Positions 17,378 through 25,494 of a stretch of 37,432 bases of DNA are shown here, piece by piece. The translations under genes and the position numbers were made by a program. The notes under the pieces were generated by a model that was not told the origin of the DNA, did no database searches, and saw nothing but the letters and a program-made list of their open reading frames with translations. Each line of letters opens with the position of its first letter. The first letter of the stretch is position 1. The stretch covers positions 1 through 37,432 of the forward strand of contig JAAYIH010000050.1 of the NCBI GenBank assembly GCA_012523545.1, given 5' to 3'. This DNA is from Bacillota bacterium. Its GTDB lineage: Bacteria; Bacillota; Proteinivoracia; UBA4975.

Positions 17378-18625
17378 ATGTTCAGAGTTCCCAGGGGAAC
17401 CAGAGACTTTCTTCCCGAACAGGCGGAGCGGTTCCGCAGCCTGGAAAACCTGGCGGCGGATTTGGCCAGGCGCTACGGCTACGGCGAATTGCGCACTCCC
17501 ATTTTCGAATACACCGAGCTGTTTGAACGGGGAGTGGGTGAGAGCACCGATATAGTGGAGAAGGAGATGTACACCTTTACCGACAGGGGAGAGCGCAGCC
17601 TCACCTTGCGCCCCGAAGGCACCGCTCCGGTGGTGCGCGCCTTTGTGGAACACAAGCTCTACACCGGGCCCATGCCGGCCAAGTACTACTATTTCGGCCC
17701 CATGTTCAGATACGAAAAGCCTCAGGCCGGCCGCTTCCGCCAGCTGTGGCAGTTTGGCGTCGAGCTCTTCGGCGCTCCCGGCCCCCGGGCCGACGTGGAG
17801 GTCATTGCCCTGGGCTGGCACTACTTCCGGGAGCTGGGCGTCGAAAGCCGGCTGGTGCTCAACAGTATAGGCTGCGTCCAGTGCCGGATCGGCTACAAAG
17901 AGGCGCTGGTCTCCTTCCTGACCGGCCGGGACATGTGCCGGGATTGCTGCAGCCGCCTGGAGCGCAATCCCCTGCGCGTCCTGGATTGCAAAAATGACGG
18001 TTGCCGGGCGGCGCTGGAATCCGCTCCCGTCATCACCGATTACCTCTGTCCGCCGTGCCGGGAGCACTTTGACCAGGTCAAGGCCGGCCTCGCCGGGCTG
18101 AACATACCCTTTACCGTGGATCCTCTCCTGGTGCGCGGTCTGGACTACTACAACCGCACAACTTTTGAGTACAAGACCGACGCCCTGGGCAGCCAGGACG
18201 CCCTGGGCGGCGGCGGGCGCTACGACGGTTTGGTGGAGCTGCTGGGCGGGCCCGGCACCCCGGCGGTGGGCCTGGCTTTGGGCATCGACCGCATCGAGAT
18301 GCTGAACCCCCCTGCCCTTGATACGGGCGGCGGCCGCCGGGGCGTCTGGCTGGTGACCATGGAACCGGCGGCAGCTGAGGCCATTGCCCTGGCCCATGAG
18401 TTGCGGCGCAAAGGCGTGCCGGTGCAGTACGATCTTTTGGCCCGGGGCGTAAAGGCCCAGTTTAAGCAGGCCGACCGCCACCGCTGCCGGTGGGCCCTGG
18501 TCATCGGCCCCGACGAGCTGGAAAGCGGCCGGGCCGTGCTGCGGGACATGGAAAGCGGGGACCAGCAGCAGCTTAACCTGGCAACAGTGGCGGACGAACT
18601 CGCTGCATTGGAAGGAGTGAAGTGA
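17378..18625 (+). CDS. hisS: histidyl-tRNA synthetase
   Basis: HisRS charges tRNA-His. The 415-aa class II synthetase starts with the family-typical PRGTRDFLPEQAERF. Motif 1 is followed by LRPEGTAPVVRAFVE, motif 2 FRYEKPQAGRFRQLWQFG, the histidine-specific RGLDYYNRTTFEY and motif 3 ALGIDRIEML. A C-terminal anticodon-binding domain follows. A small Cys-rich insert at about residues 168-230 (CVQCRIGY, CRDCCSRL, CPPC) may bind zinc. ATG 17378 follows AAGGAGG. Expression is controlled by the T-box; aspS begins on the base after its stop. Confidence 0.97.
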   Translation: MFRVPRGTRDFLPEQAERFRSLENLAADLARRYGYGELRTPIFEYTELFERGVGESTDIVEKEMYTFTDRGERSLTLRPEGTAPVVRAFVEHKLYTGPMPAKYYYFGPMFRYEKPQAGRFRQLWQFGVELFGAPGPRADVEVIALGWHYFRELGVESRLVLNSIGCVQCRIGYKEALVSFLTGRDMCRDCCSRLERNPLRVLDCKNDGCRAALESAPVITDYLCPPCREHFDQVKAGLAGLNIPFTVDPLLVRGLDYYNRTTFEYKTDALGSQDALGGGGRYDGLVELLGGPGTPAVGLALGIDRIEMLNPPALDTGGGRRGVWLVTMEPAAAEAIALAHELRRKGVPVQYDLLARGVKAQFKQADRHRCRWALVIGPDELESGRAVLRDMESGDQQQLNLATVADELAALEGVK

Positions 18626-20374
18626 ATGGAGCGAACTCATAAATGCGGACAGCTCAGGCCCGAGCACATCGGCCAGCAGGTGGCGCTGTGCGGCTGGGTG
18701 GCCAGGCGCCGGGACCTGGGCGGCATGATTTTCCTGGACCTCCGGGACCGCTGGGGCACCGTGCAGGTTGTCTTTTACCCCGACAGCCCCGGCTATGCGG
18801 CGGCCGATGCCGTGCGTTCGGAATACGTGGTGGCTGTCCGGGGCACCGTCAAGGCCCGGGAAGAGGGCAATGTCAATCCCCGCCTGGCCACCGGCGCCGT
18901 GGAGGTGGCCGGCGCCGAAATGGAAGTTCTCAACACCGCCACCTTGCCGCCTTTTTATATCACCGACGACGTCAGAGTGGATGAAAACCTGCGCCTGCGC
19001 TACCGCTACCTGGACCTGCGCCGTCCCGTTATGCAGGCCAACCTGATGCTGCGCAGCCGGGTGGCGGCCATCATTCGCAACTTTTTGCTGGAACGCGAAT
19101 TTATCGAAGTGGAAACTCCCATTCTGACCAGGAGCACGCCGGAGGGGGCCCGGGACTTCCTCGTTCCCAGCCGGCTCAGTCCCGGCCAGTTTTACGCCCT
19201 GCCCCAGTCGCCCCAGTTGCTGAAACAGCTCCTGATGGTGGCCGGCCTGGAACGCTACTTCCAGCTGGCCCGCTGTTTCCGGGACGAGGACCTGCGCTCC
19301 GACCGCCAGCCCGAGTTCACCCAGGTGGATATTGAAGTCTCCTTCATGGGCGCCGGGGAATTCCTGGCCATGATGGAGGACATGGTGCGCCGCATCTTTG
19401 CCGAGGTCAAAGGCGCAGCGCTGCCCAAACCCTTCCCCCGCCTGAGCTGGAAGGCGGCCATGGAAAAGTACGGCACCGACAAGCCGGATTTGCGCTTTGC
19501 CATGGAGATAACGGACATTTCCTCCCTGGCAGCCGGCAGCCAGTTTAAGGTGTTCGCCGACGCCGTGGCGGCGGGCGGGTCGGTGCAGGGCCTCAGGGCG
19601 ACGGCGGCCTTCAGCCGCAAGGAGCTGGACCAGCTGGCCCAGGTGGTTGCCCCCCACGGCGCCAAGGGTCTGGCCTGGATGGCGGTGGAGGAGGAGGGCG
19701 TGCGTTCGCCCATCGCCAAGTTCTTTGCCCCCGAACAAATCGACGCCATCGTCCAGGCCTTTGCCGCCCGGCCCGGCGACGTGCTCCTCTTCGTCGCCGA
19801 CGCCGATACCTTCGGCGTCGCGCTGCCGGCGCTGGGCGCCCTTCGGGAACACCTGGGGCGGAGGCTGGGGCTGTACAGCGAGGACCAGTTCTGTCCCTGC
19901 TGGGTCGTGGACTTTCCCCTGCTGGAGTTCGACCAGGAGGAGGGGCGGTACGTCGCTGCTCACCACCCCTTTACCGCTCCCGTCCCGGAGGATGTGGAGC
20001 GGCTGGCCGCTGATCCCGCCAGCGTCCGGGCCCAGGCCTACGACCTGGTCATCAACGGGTGGGAGGTGGCCGGGGGCAGCGCCAGGATTCACACAGGTGA
20101 AGTGCAACAGGCCGTTTTCCAGGCTATCGGCATCGATGCCGAAACCGCCCGCAGCCAGTTCGGCTTCTTCCTGGAGGCCCTGGCGGCCGGCGCACCCCCG
20201 CACCGGGGCATCGCCTTCGGCTTTGACCGCCTGGTGGCATTGCTGGCCGGCGAAAGCAGCATCCGCAATGTAATCGCCTTCCCCAAGACCACCAGCGGCG
20301 CCGACCTCATGACCGCCGCCCCGTCCCTGGTCGACCCCGCCCAGTTGAAAGAATTGAAAATCAGGCCGGAATAA
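18626..20374 (+). CDS. aspS: aspartyl-tRNA synthetase
   Basis: AspRS charges tRNA-Asp. The 582-aa bacterial-type class IIb enzyme has an N-terminal OB-fold anticodon domain (CGWVARRRDLGGMIFLDLRD) and the flipping-loop region QSPQLLKQLLMVAGLERYF. Motif 2 is RCFRDEDLRSDRQPEFTQ, a GAD insertion domain spans about 280-420, and motif 3 is GIAFGFDRLVALLAG. Whether it is discriminating or also charges tRNA-Asn cannot be decided here. It starts immediately after hisS and ends at a strong terminator. Confidence 0.97.
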   Translation: MERTHKCGQLRPEHIGQQVALCGWVARRRDLGGMIFLDLRDRWGTVQVVFYPDSPGYAAADAVRSEYVVAVRGTVKAREEGNVNPRLATGAVEVAGAEMEVLNTATLPPFYITDDVRVDENLRLRYRYLDLRRPVMQANLMLRSRVAAIIRNFLLEREFIEVETPILTRSTPEGARDFLVPSRLSPGQFYALPQSPQLLKQLLMVAGLERYFQLARCFRDEDLRSDRQPEFTQVDIEVSFMGAGEFLAMMEDMVRRIFAEVKGAALPKPFPRLSWKAAMEKYGTDKPDLRFAMEITDISSLAAGSQFKVFADAVAAGGSVQGLRATAAFSRKELDQLAQVVAPHGAKGLAWMAVEEEGVRSPIAKFFAPEQIDAIVQAFAARPGDVLLFVADADTFGVALPALGALREHLGRRLGLYSEDQFCPCWVVDFPLLEFDQEEGRYVAAHHPFTAPVPEDVERLAADPASVRAQAYDLVINGWEVAGGSARIHTGEVQQAVFQAIGIDAETARSQFGFFLEALAAGAPPHRGIAFGFDRLVALLAGESSIRNVIAFPKTTSGADLMTAAPSLVDPAQLKELKIRPE

Positions 20375-20378
20375 AAAG

Positions 20379-20407
20379 AGGGACGGCGCCGCCGTCCCTA
20401 ATTTATT
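20379..20407. terminator. terminator after aspS (possibly bidirectional)
   Basis: AGGGACGGC (20379-20387) and GCCGTCCCT (20391-20399) around GCC, flanked by A-rich and T-rich sequence. It also covers the stop codon of the convergent small membrane protein gene. Confidence 0.8.
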
Positions 20408-20676
20408 TTCAATTTGCCGAGCAGGTCATGGAAAAAATTGGAACCCCGGGAGATGACGAGACCGGTCAGGAAAAAGTCAATCCAGGGCGCCGACAGGTGA
20501 ATCCCCAGGGTATGGAGCAGGCCGGTGGCCGTAGCCGTGGCCAGCAACACGCCGACGACAATGGAGGACAACTGGCTTTTCCAGCCGTGAATGAACGGGA
20601 TTGCCGACTTGAGAATGTCCACGCAGACCTCTACCAGAATGGCCAGCACTGCTATGGTGGCAAAGGCGTTGCCCAA
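20398..20676 (-). CDS. small three-helix membrane protein, unknown (holin-like topology)
   Basis: The product is about 92-95 aa with hydrophobic segments at about 5-22, 38-58 and 66-80 and a basic, amphipathic end (FFHDLLGKLKIN). I do not recognise the family. The topology is like phage holins, but no lysis genes or phage genes are near. An ATG at 20685 touches its GGAGG directly, so TTG 20676, 9 bases after the Shine-Dalgarno, is the more plausible start. It is convergent with aspS and upstream-divergent from the 6S RNA gene. Confidence 0.65.
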   Translation of the reverse strand: MGNAFATIAVLAILVEVCVDILKSAIPFIHGWKSQLSSIVVGVLLATATATGLLHTLGIHLSAPWIDFFLTGLVISRGSNFFHDLLGKLKIN

Positions 20677-20760
20677 TGTTTCCATCCTCCTTTTCGCTGT
20701 TAATCATTAAATAATACTGTTAAAAATGCCCATTTAGCACTGCTGACAGCGGTTTTCCAG

Positions 20761-20790
20761 TTGCATTGCCCGGCACTGATGTGCTAAACT
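20761..20790 (+). promoter_or_regulatory. promoter of 6S RNA
   Basis: TTGCAT (20761-20766), 18 bases, TAAACT (20785-20790), placing the start near 20797-20800, just before the 6S closing stem. Confidence 0.55.
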
Positions 20791-20797
20791 AAAGACA

Positions 20798-20990
20798 ACA
20801 AGGATTCCCTGCTGTGTGCGAAGTAGGCTGTATTTTTTGAGCCAACACCAATACAAAGGGAGCACAGGCTCCGGCGGCGTAGAATATGCCCTTGTAAATT
20901 TGGAGGGACATTTGAAACCGTTGGGCTGGCACCCACCTGCGAGAGCAGGTTCAAAAAATACGGTTGGAGACGGCACGGCGGGGGCTTGGA
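20798..20990 (+). ncRNA. ssrS: 6S RNA
   Basis: 6S RNA mimics an open promoter and sequesters sigma-A RNA polymerase. The 423 bases from 20677 to 21099 have no protein gene, but 20807-20983 fold into one long rod. CCCTGCTGTG (20807-20816) pairs with CACGGCGGGG (20974-20983), and GTATTTTTTGAGCC (20830-20843) with GGTTCAAAAAATAC (20948-20961). The inner sequences GCCAACACCAATAC, GGGACATTTGAAACC and CACCCACCTG...CAGGTTC match my memory of Firmicutes 6S RNAs. Length is about 190 nt, and the place just after aspS is where Bacillus keeps bsrA. Exact ends are approximate. Confidence 0.85.
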
Positions 20991-21004
20991 AGTAAAAATT
21001 GCCG

Positions 21005-21040
21005 AGGATGGTTAAGCTAAAAGCAAGCCATCCTTTTTAA
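21005..21040 (+). terminator. terminator after 6S RNA
   Basis: AGGATGG (21005-21011) pairs with CCATCCT (21028-21034), followed by TTTTT. It lies about 20 bases beyond the 6S closing stem. Confidence 0.75.
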
Positions 21041-21041
21041 A

Positions 21042-21071
21042 TTGACAGGGTCTTTCTGTATATGTTAAAAT
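21042..21071 (+). promoter_or_regulatory. promoter of the csoR-like operon
   Basis: TTGACA (21042-21047), 18 bases, TAAAAT (21066-21071), starting right after the 6S terminator. It overlaps a perfect inverted repeat, AATTTG-T-CAAATT (21069-21081), which is placed like a repressor operator. Confidence 0.7.
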
Positions 21072-21081
21072 TTGTCAAATT
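21069..21081. promoter_or_regulatory. candidate operator (13-bp inverted repeat)
   Basis: AATTTG-T-CAAATT overlaps the -10 box and likely start site of the gene for a CsoR-family repressor, so autoregulation is plausible. It is unlike the GC-rich operators of copper CsoR proteins. The assignment rests only on symmetry and position. Confidence 0.35.
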
Positions 21082-21099
21082 ACCGGGGGAGGGTATTTT

Positions 21100-21375
21100 A
21101 TGGATGCAGACAAGACAAGGATCATCAACCGCCTGCGCCGGATCCAGGGCCAGGTCAGGGGCATTGAAAAAATGCTGGAAACGGACCAGTGCTGTACCGA
21201 CATCCTGATTCAAATCGCGGCGGTGCGGTCGGCCGTCAACAAGGTCGGCAGCCTGATTTTTGAACGCTATGCCGCCAACTGCCTGGGCCAGGCCCGGACC
21301 CCGGAAGAAATGCAGGCGGCAGCGAGTGAACTCCTCAGGACTATGAACAACTTCCTGAAAGGAGGGGGAGGTTGA
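21100..21375 (+). CDS. CsoR/RcnR/FrmR-family (DUF156) transcriptional repressor
   Basis: This family of small all-helical repressors releases DNA on binding copper, nickel, formaldehyde or sulfane sulfur. The 91-aa product has the family start RIINRLRRIQGQVRGIEKMLE and a Cys at 32, but Tyr57 replaces the usual copper-ligand His; Cys61 is kept. Cys-Tyr-Cys spacing (25 and 4 residues) matches the canonical Cys-His-Cys, so copper sensing is doubtful. A thiol-based signal, as in CstR-like members, is possible. GGGGGAGGG precedes ATG 21100. The stop overlaps the next gene by one base, suggesting the pair share a signal. Confidence 0.88.
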   Translation: MDADKTRIINRLRRIQGQVRGIEKMLETDQCCTDILIQIAAVRSAVNKVGSLIFERYAANCLGQARTPEEMQAAASELLRTMNNFLKGGGG

Positions 21376-21842
21376 TGGACCAGATCGGCAGAGTCGTCGC
21401 CCTCCAGGGCGATTACGCCGTGGTGGAAGTGGAGAGAAACAGGGCCTGTGCAAAGTGCGGCATCTGTCACATGGGGCGGACCGACAAAATGTTTCTGGAA
21501 GTGAAAAACGTCCTGGGCGCCGACGTGGGCAAGCGGGTGTTGATTGAGATGGGGAAGTCCAGCGTGCTCATGGCCGGGTCCATCGTCTATCTGTTGCCCC
21601 TGCTGGGTCTCATCGCGGGGGTCGGGCTGGCGTACTTGGTCAACGCCTTTTACCCCCTGCCGGGCAGCCCCGACTGGTGGGGCATAGGGGCGGGCTTTGC
21701 CCTCTTTGTCCTCACTTTGGCCGGCATTCGCCTGAGCGAACCGGCTTTCCGCCGCAATCCCAGGTTCTACCCCGCCATGGTGCGGATTGTCGAGGACTTT
21801 GAGGAAATCACCGACTACTGCGGCCGTGAAGAACATGAGTGA
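21375..21842 (+). CDS. RseC/MucC-like (SoxR-reducing system) membrane protein
   Basis: The 155-aa protein starts with a small beta domain (QIGRVVALQGDYAVVEVER) bearing a CxxCxxC cluster (Cys25, Cys28, Cys31 in CAKCGIC). Two transmembrane helices lie at about 66-88 and 99-118, and a cytoplasmic tail follows. This is the PF04246 layout; family members reduce SoxR or accompany Rnf complexes. Here it sits with a CsoR-type repressor, which suggests a redox or sulfur role, by inference. ATG 21375 overlaps the upstream stop, with GGAGGGGGAGG just before it. rarA overlaps its end by eight bases. Confidence 0.8.
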   Translation: MDQIGRVVALQGDYAVVEVERNRACAKCGICHMGRTDKMFLEVKNVLGADVGKRVLIEMGKSSVLMAGSIVYLLPLLGLIAGVGLAYLVNAFYPLPGSPDWWGIGAGFALFVLTLAGIRLSEPAFRRNPRFYPAMVRIVEDFEEITDYCGREEHE

Positions 21843-23160
21843 CCTGTTCAGTTACGGTTACCAACAGCAGGTCGCCGACAATGTTCCCCTGGCGGCCCGT
21901 ATGCGCCCCCGCACCCTGGACGAGTTTGTGGGGCAAAAGCACATCGTGGGTCCCGGCAGTTTGCTGCGGCGGGCCATCAGTGCAGACAGGCTGACGTCCA
22001 TGATCTTTTACGGCCCGCCCGGAACGGGCAAGACCACTCTGGCTGCCATCATTGCCAACCAGACCAGGGCCAGCTTTCAAAAACTCAACGCCGTCACCGC
22101 CGGCGTCGCCCAGGTCCGGGAAGTGGCCGAGGAAGCCCGCCGGCGCCTGGAAATGTACCGCCAGGCCACCGTCCTGTTCATCGACGAGATCCACCGCTTT
22201 AACAAGGGCCAGCAGGATGCCCTGCTGCCCGCCGTGGAAGACGGGACGGTGCTGCTCATCGGCGCCACCACCGAGAATCCCTTTTTCAGCATAAATTCCG
22301 CCCTGCTGTCCCGCTGCCGGCTCTTTGAGTTGTATCCCCTGACCCGGGAGGAAGTCAGTTCCATCCTGGATACCGCGCTGAAGGATGGGGAGCGCGGCCT
22401 GGGCAGGCTCAAAATCGACCTCCTGCCCGCCGCCCGGGAACATATCCTGGCCACCGCCGACGGCGACGCCCGGGTCGCCCTCAACGCCCTGGAGCTGGCC
22501 GCCCTGACCACGCCTCCCAACGCCGAGGGGGTAATCGTCATCGATGAACAGGCGGCGGAGCAGTCGGTGCAGCGCCGGGTGGTGCGCTATGACCGGGACG
22601 GGGACAACCATTACGATGTCATTTCGGCCTTTATCAAGTCCATCCGCGGTTCCGATCCCGACGCGGCTGTGTTTTGGCTGGCCAAAATGCTGGATGCCGG
22701 GGAAGATCCCCGGTTTGTGGCCCGCCGCCTGTATATCGCCGCCAGCGAGGATGTGGGCAATGCCGATCCTATGGCCCTGCTGGTGGCCCAGGCCGCTTTC
22801 AACGCCGTGGAGGTGCTGGGCATGCCCGAGGCCAGGATTGTCCTGGCCCAGGCCGTAACCTACCTGGCCTGCGCGCCCAAGAGCAACGCCGCCTATGTGG
22901 CCCTGGAACAGGCCGTCGCCGATGCCCGCCGGACCGACGACACCGGCGTGCCCAATCACCTGCGGGACAGCCACTATCCCGGGGCGCGGCAACTGGGCCG
23001 CGGCAAGGGGTACCAGTACCCCCATGATTTCCCCGGCAATTACGTGGCCCAGCAGTACCTGCCCGATTCCCTGGCCCACAAGCGCTACTACCGCCCCGGA
23101 ACCAACGGATATGAGCGGCGGTTGCGCCGCTGGCTGGAAAAGACCAAGGGATTGCCGTAA
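21835..23160 (+). CDS. rarA: replication-associated recombination protein RarA
   Basis: RarA (MgsA/YrvN) is a AAA+ ATPase related to clamp loaders that acts at stalled replication forks. The 441-aa product has Walker A GPPGTGKT (60-67), Walker B VLFIDEIHRF (113-122), sensor 1 IGATTENPFF, the arginine finger in LLSRCRLFEL and the C-terminal tetramerisation domain (RLYIAASEDVGNADP). ATG 21835 lies inside the end of the previous gene; a longer frame from 21787 would overlap it much more. rarA downstream of aspS and 6S RNA is conserved with Bacillus. Confidence 0.96.
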   Translation: MSDLFSYGYQQQVADNVPLAARMRPRTLDEFVGQKHIVGPGSLLRRAISADRLTSMIFYGPPGTGKTTLAAIIANQTRASFQKLNAVTAGVAQVREVAEEARRRLEMYRQATVLFIDEIHRFNKGQQDALLPAVEDGTVLLIGATTENPFFSINSALLSRCRLFELYPLTREEVSSILDTALKDGERGLGRLKIDLLPAAREHILATADGDARVALNALELAALTTPPNAEGVIVIDEQAAEQSVQRRVVRYDRDGDNHYDVISAFIKSIRGSDPDAAVFWLAKMLDAGEDPRFVARRLYIAASEDVGNADPMALLVAQAAFNAVEVLGMPEARIVLAQAVTYLACAPKSNAAYVALEQAVADARRTDDTGVPNHLRDSHYPGARQLGRGKGYQYPHDFPGNYVAQQYLPDSLAHKRYYRPGTNGYERRLRRWLEKTKGLP

Positions 23161-23176
23161 ACGGCAGTCCCTTTTT
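23148..23176 (+). terminator. terminator overlapping the rarA stop
   Basis: GGGATTGCCG (23148-23157) pairs, with one G-T, with CGGCAGTCCC (23162-23171) around TAAA and is followed by six T. The loop contains the rarA stop codon. Confidence 0.85.
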
Positions 23177-23282
23177 TCATAGCGGCGTCTCCGGACACTG
23201 GCTGAAATTGTCAGGCCAGGCAAGCAGGCTTCGACGGGTTTACAGTTGAATGTTATTATGTTAATCCATATGCTCAGGAAGG

Positions 23283-24836
23283 ATGATGCCCTTGTTTACA
23301 CCCTTTGCCAACGAACCCTTTACCGACTTTGCCGATCCGGCCAACAGGGAGCTGATGCAACAGGCCATCGCTGCGGCGGAAGCCGAGTTTGGCAGGGAAT
23401 ACCCCCTGTACATCGGCGCCGAGACCATAATGACGGCGGATAAAATCAAATCCGTCAATCCTTCCCGCATCGACCAGGTGGTAGGTTACTGTGCCAAAGC
23501 CGACAAGGCCCTGGCCGAAAAGGCCATGCAGGCTGCCCAGGAGGTCTTTGCCCGCTGGTCCCGCGTGCCTGTCATCGAAAGGGCCCGGTACCTGGTCAAA
23601 GCCGCCGCCATCCTGCGCCGGCGCAAGTTTGAGTTCAGCGCTGTCCTGGTGCTGGAAATCGGGAAAAACTGGGCCGAAGCCGACGCCGACGTGGCGGAAG
23701 CCATCGACTTTCTGGAGTACTATGCCCGGGAAATGGCGGCGCTGGACAAACCCGTGGAACTCGTGCCTTTTCCCGGCGAGGAAAACGAAGCCCGCTACAT
23801 TCCCCTGGGCGTCGGCGCCGTAATCCCGCCCTGGAATTTCCCCCTGGCCATCCTGGTGGGCATGACCATGGGCCCCGTGGTGGCGGGCAACACCGTTGTC
23901 CTAAAACCCGCCAGCAATACGCCCGTCGTCGCCGCCAGGTTTATGGAAGTGCTCCGGGAAGCCGGACTGCCCCCCGGAGTGGTCAATTGCATCCCCGGCA
24001 GCGGCAGCGAAATTGGGGACTACATCGTCGACCATCCCAGGACCAGGTTCATCAACTTTACCGGTTCCAGGGCAGTGGGCCTGCGCATCGTGGAACGGGC
24101 GGCCAAAATCCAGCCGGGACAAATCTGGATTAAGCGGGTCCACGCCGAGATGGGCGGCAAGGACGCCATCATCGTGGACAAGGATGCCGATATCGCCGCT
24201 GCTGTGCAGGGTACCGTTGCCTCTGCCTTTGGTTTCCAGGGTCAGAAGTGTTCCGCCTGCTCCAGGGTTATCGTCCACAAGGATATTTACGACGAGTTTG
24301 TGGACCGGCTTGCCGCAGCGGTGAAAGTGATCCGGTGCGGTTCCGTCCGGGACGGGGACTGGCTGGGTCCGGTGTGCGACGCCAACGCCCACCGGTCAAT
24401 TCTCAACTACATTGAAATCGGCAAAAAGGAAGGGAAGCTGCTGACCGGCGGCGGTCCCGGGCCTGCGCACGGCTGGTTCATCGAGCCCACCGTCTTTGTC
24501 GACGTATCCCCCACAGCCGTCATTGCCCAGGAAGAAATTTTCGGCCCGGTGCTGGCGGTAATCAAGGCTGGCAGCTTCGCGGAGGCCTTGCAAATTGCCA
24601 ACGCTACCCAGTACGGCCTGACGGGAGGCGTCTACTCCAGAAACCGCGAGCACCTGGAGCTGGCCCGGCGCCAATTCCACGTGGGCAACCTGTACTTCAA
24701 CCGCAAAATCACCGGGGCGCTGGTGGGCGTCCAGCCCTTCGGCGGCTACAATATGTCGGGCACATGCGCCAAAGCCGGCAGCCGGGATTACCTGCTCCTC
24801 TTTACGCAAATGAAAGTAATCACCGAGCGGTTCTGA
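23283..24836 (+). CDS. pruA: L-glutamate gamma-semialdehyde (1-pyrroline-5-carboxylate) dehydrogenase
   Basis: This enzyme oxidises glutamate-5-semialdehyde to glutamate with NAD, the last step of proline and arginine breakdown. The 517-aa ALDH-fold protein resembles RocA/PruA. It has an N-terminal NEPFTDFADPANR block, PPWNFPLAI, NFTGSRAVGLRI, catalytic Glu289 in HAEMGGKDAI and nucleophile Cys323 in GQKCSACSR. PFGGYNMSGT lies near the end. There is no fused proline dehydrogenase, and none is adjacent. ATG 23283 is very close to AGGAAGG, so ATG 23286 or TTG 23292 could be the real start. Two tandem terminators follow. Confidence 0.93.
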   Translation: MMPLFTPFANEPFTDFADPANRELMQQAIAAAEAEFGREYPLYIGAETIMTADKIKSVNPSRIDQVVGYCAKADKALAEKAMQAAQEVFARWSRVPVIERARYLVKAAAILRRRKFEFSAVLVLEIGKNWAEADADVAEAIDFLEYYAREMAALDKPVELVPFPGEENEARYIPLGVGAVIPPWNFPLAILVGMTMGPVVAGNTVVLKPASNTPVVAARFMEVLREAGLPPGVVNCIPGSGSEIGDYIVDHPRTRFINFTGSRAVGLRIVERAAKIQPGQIWIKRVHAEMGGKDAIIVDKDADIAAAVQGTVASAFGFQGQKCSACSRVIVHKDIYDEFVDRLAAAVKVIRCGSVRDGDWLGPVCDANAHRSILNYIEIGKKEGKLLTGGGPGPAHGWFIEPTVFVDVSPTAVIAQEEIFGPVLAVIKAGSFAEALQIANATQYGLTGGVYSRNREHLELARRQFHVGNLYFNRKITGALVGVQPFGGYNMSGTCAKAGSRDYLLLFTQMKVITERF

Positions 24837-24847
24837 CCGCGGTGCCA

Positions 24848-24873
24848 GGGCGCTGCTGCCGGCGCCCTTTTTT
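24848..24873 (+). terminator. first terminator after pruA
   Basis: GGGCGC (24848-24853) with GCGCCC (24862-24867), then six T. Confidence 0.85.
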
Positions 24874-24876
24874 GCC

Positions 24877-24905
24877 TGCGCGGGGTGTTGTCCCCGCGCA
24901 TTTTT
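24877..24905 (+). terminator. second tandem terminator after pruA
   Basis: TGCGCGGGG (24877-24885) with CCCCGCGCA (24892-24900), then five T. It lies only a few bases after the first, giving a double stop. Confidence 0.85.
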
Positions 24906-24949
24906 ATCATTTTCTGGGGAATACTGCAAGGTGACGGGGGGGAAAGCCT

Positions 24950-25471
24950 ATGCGCAGGGCCAGCGATTTGCTGGGGATGCCGGTAATTGATGCCGAAAAA
25001 TGCCAGGTGGGCACAGTGCACGAAGTCCTGGCCAGCATCGGGCGGAGCAGGATTGAGGGTTTGCTGGTGTCCGGCAAGCCGCTGGCCGAACAGGGCGTAA
25101 TCGCCGCTGCCGGCGGCGTGCACCTGGGTGCGGAATCGGTGCAGCTGGGACGGGGCCAGGCCGTCCTGGACAAAGAAGCAGCCGCCCGCTTGCGCCGGGA
25201 CAACCTCACCCTGGAAGCGGTGCGGAAACTGACGGTGCGCACCAGCGCCGGCACCCGCCTGGGCAATGTGGAGGACTTGATTCTGGACGGCTGGCGCATA
25301 GCCGCCCTGGAGCTGTCCGACGGCCTGCTCCAGGACATATTTCAGGGCAGGCAAACACTGTCCCTGTCCCGGCAGTTCCGGCTGGAGGGGGAGGAGATCA
25401 TCGTGCCCCCGGACACCGTGCCCCGGGAACCTGCGCCCAAGGGCGAGTGGCTGCACGAGCAGGGGTATTGA
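24950..25471 (+). CDS. PRC-barrel domain protein
   Basis: The 173-aa protein has two PRC-barrel-like halves. The first (about 1-80) starts RRASDLLGMPVIDAEKCQVGTV; the second (about 83-155) contains LTVRTSAGTRLGNVEDLILD. PRC-barrels occur in RNA-processing proteins, photosynthetic reaction centres and sporulation YlmC/YmxH; no specific role can be given. ATG 24950 follows GGGGGG. It opens a group of three small genes ending at a terminator at 25887. I see no clear promoter between the pruA terminators and its start. Confidence 0.8.
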   Translation: MRRASDLLGMPVIDAEKCQVGTVHEVLASIGRSRIEGLLVSGKPLAEQGVIAAAGGVHLGAESVQLGRGQAVLDKEAAARLRRDNLTLEAVRKLTVRTSAGTRLGNVEDLILDGWRIAALELSDGLLQDIFQGRQTLSLSRQFRLEGEEIIVPPDTVPREPAPKGEWLHEQGY

Positions 25472-25494
25472 AACAGGTTTGGAGGTTGAGAGCA

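Noticed and set aside
17360-20203. A 947-codon open frame on the minus strand opposite hisS and aspS
   Set aside because: It is antisense to two certain synthetase genes, has no domain resemblance or ribosome site, and is the usual by-product of GC-rich third positions.
20398-20676. Prophage remnant suggested by the holin-like small membrane protein
   Set aside because: No endolysin, integrase, attachment site or other phage gene is nearby; topology alone is not enough.
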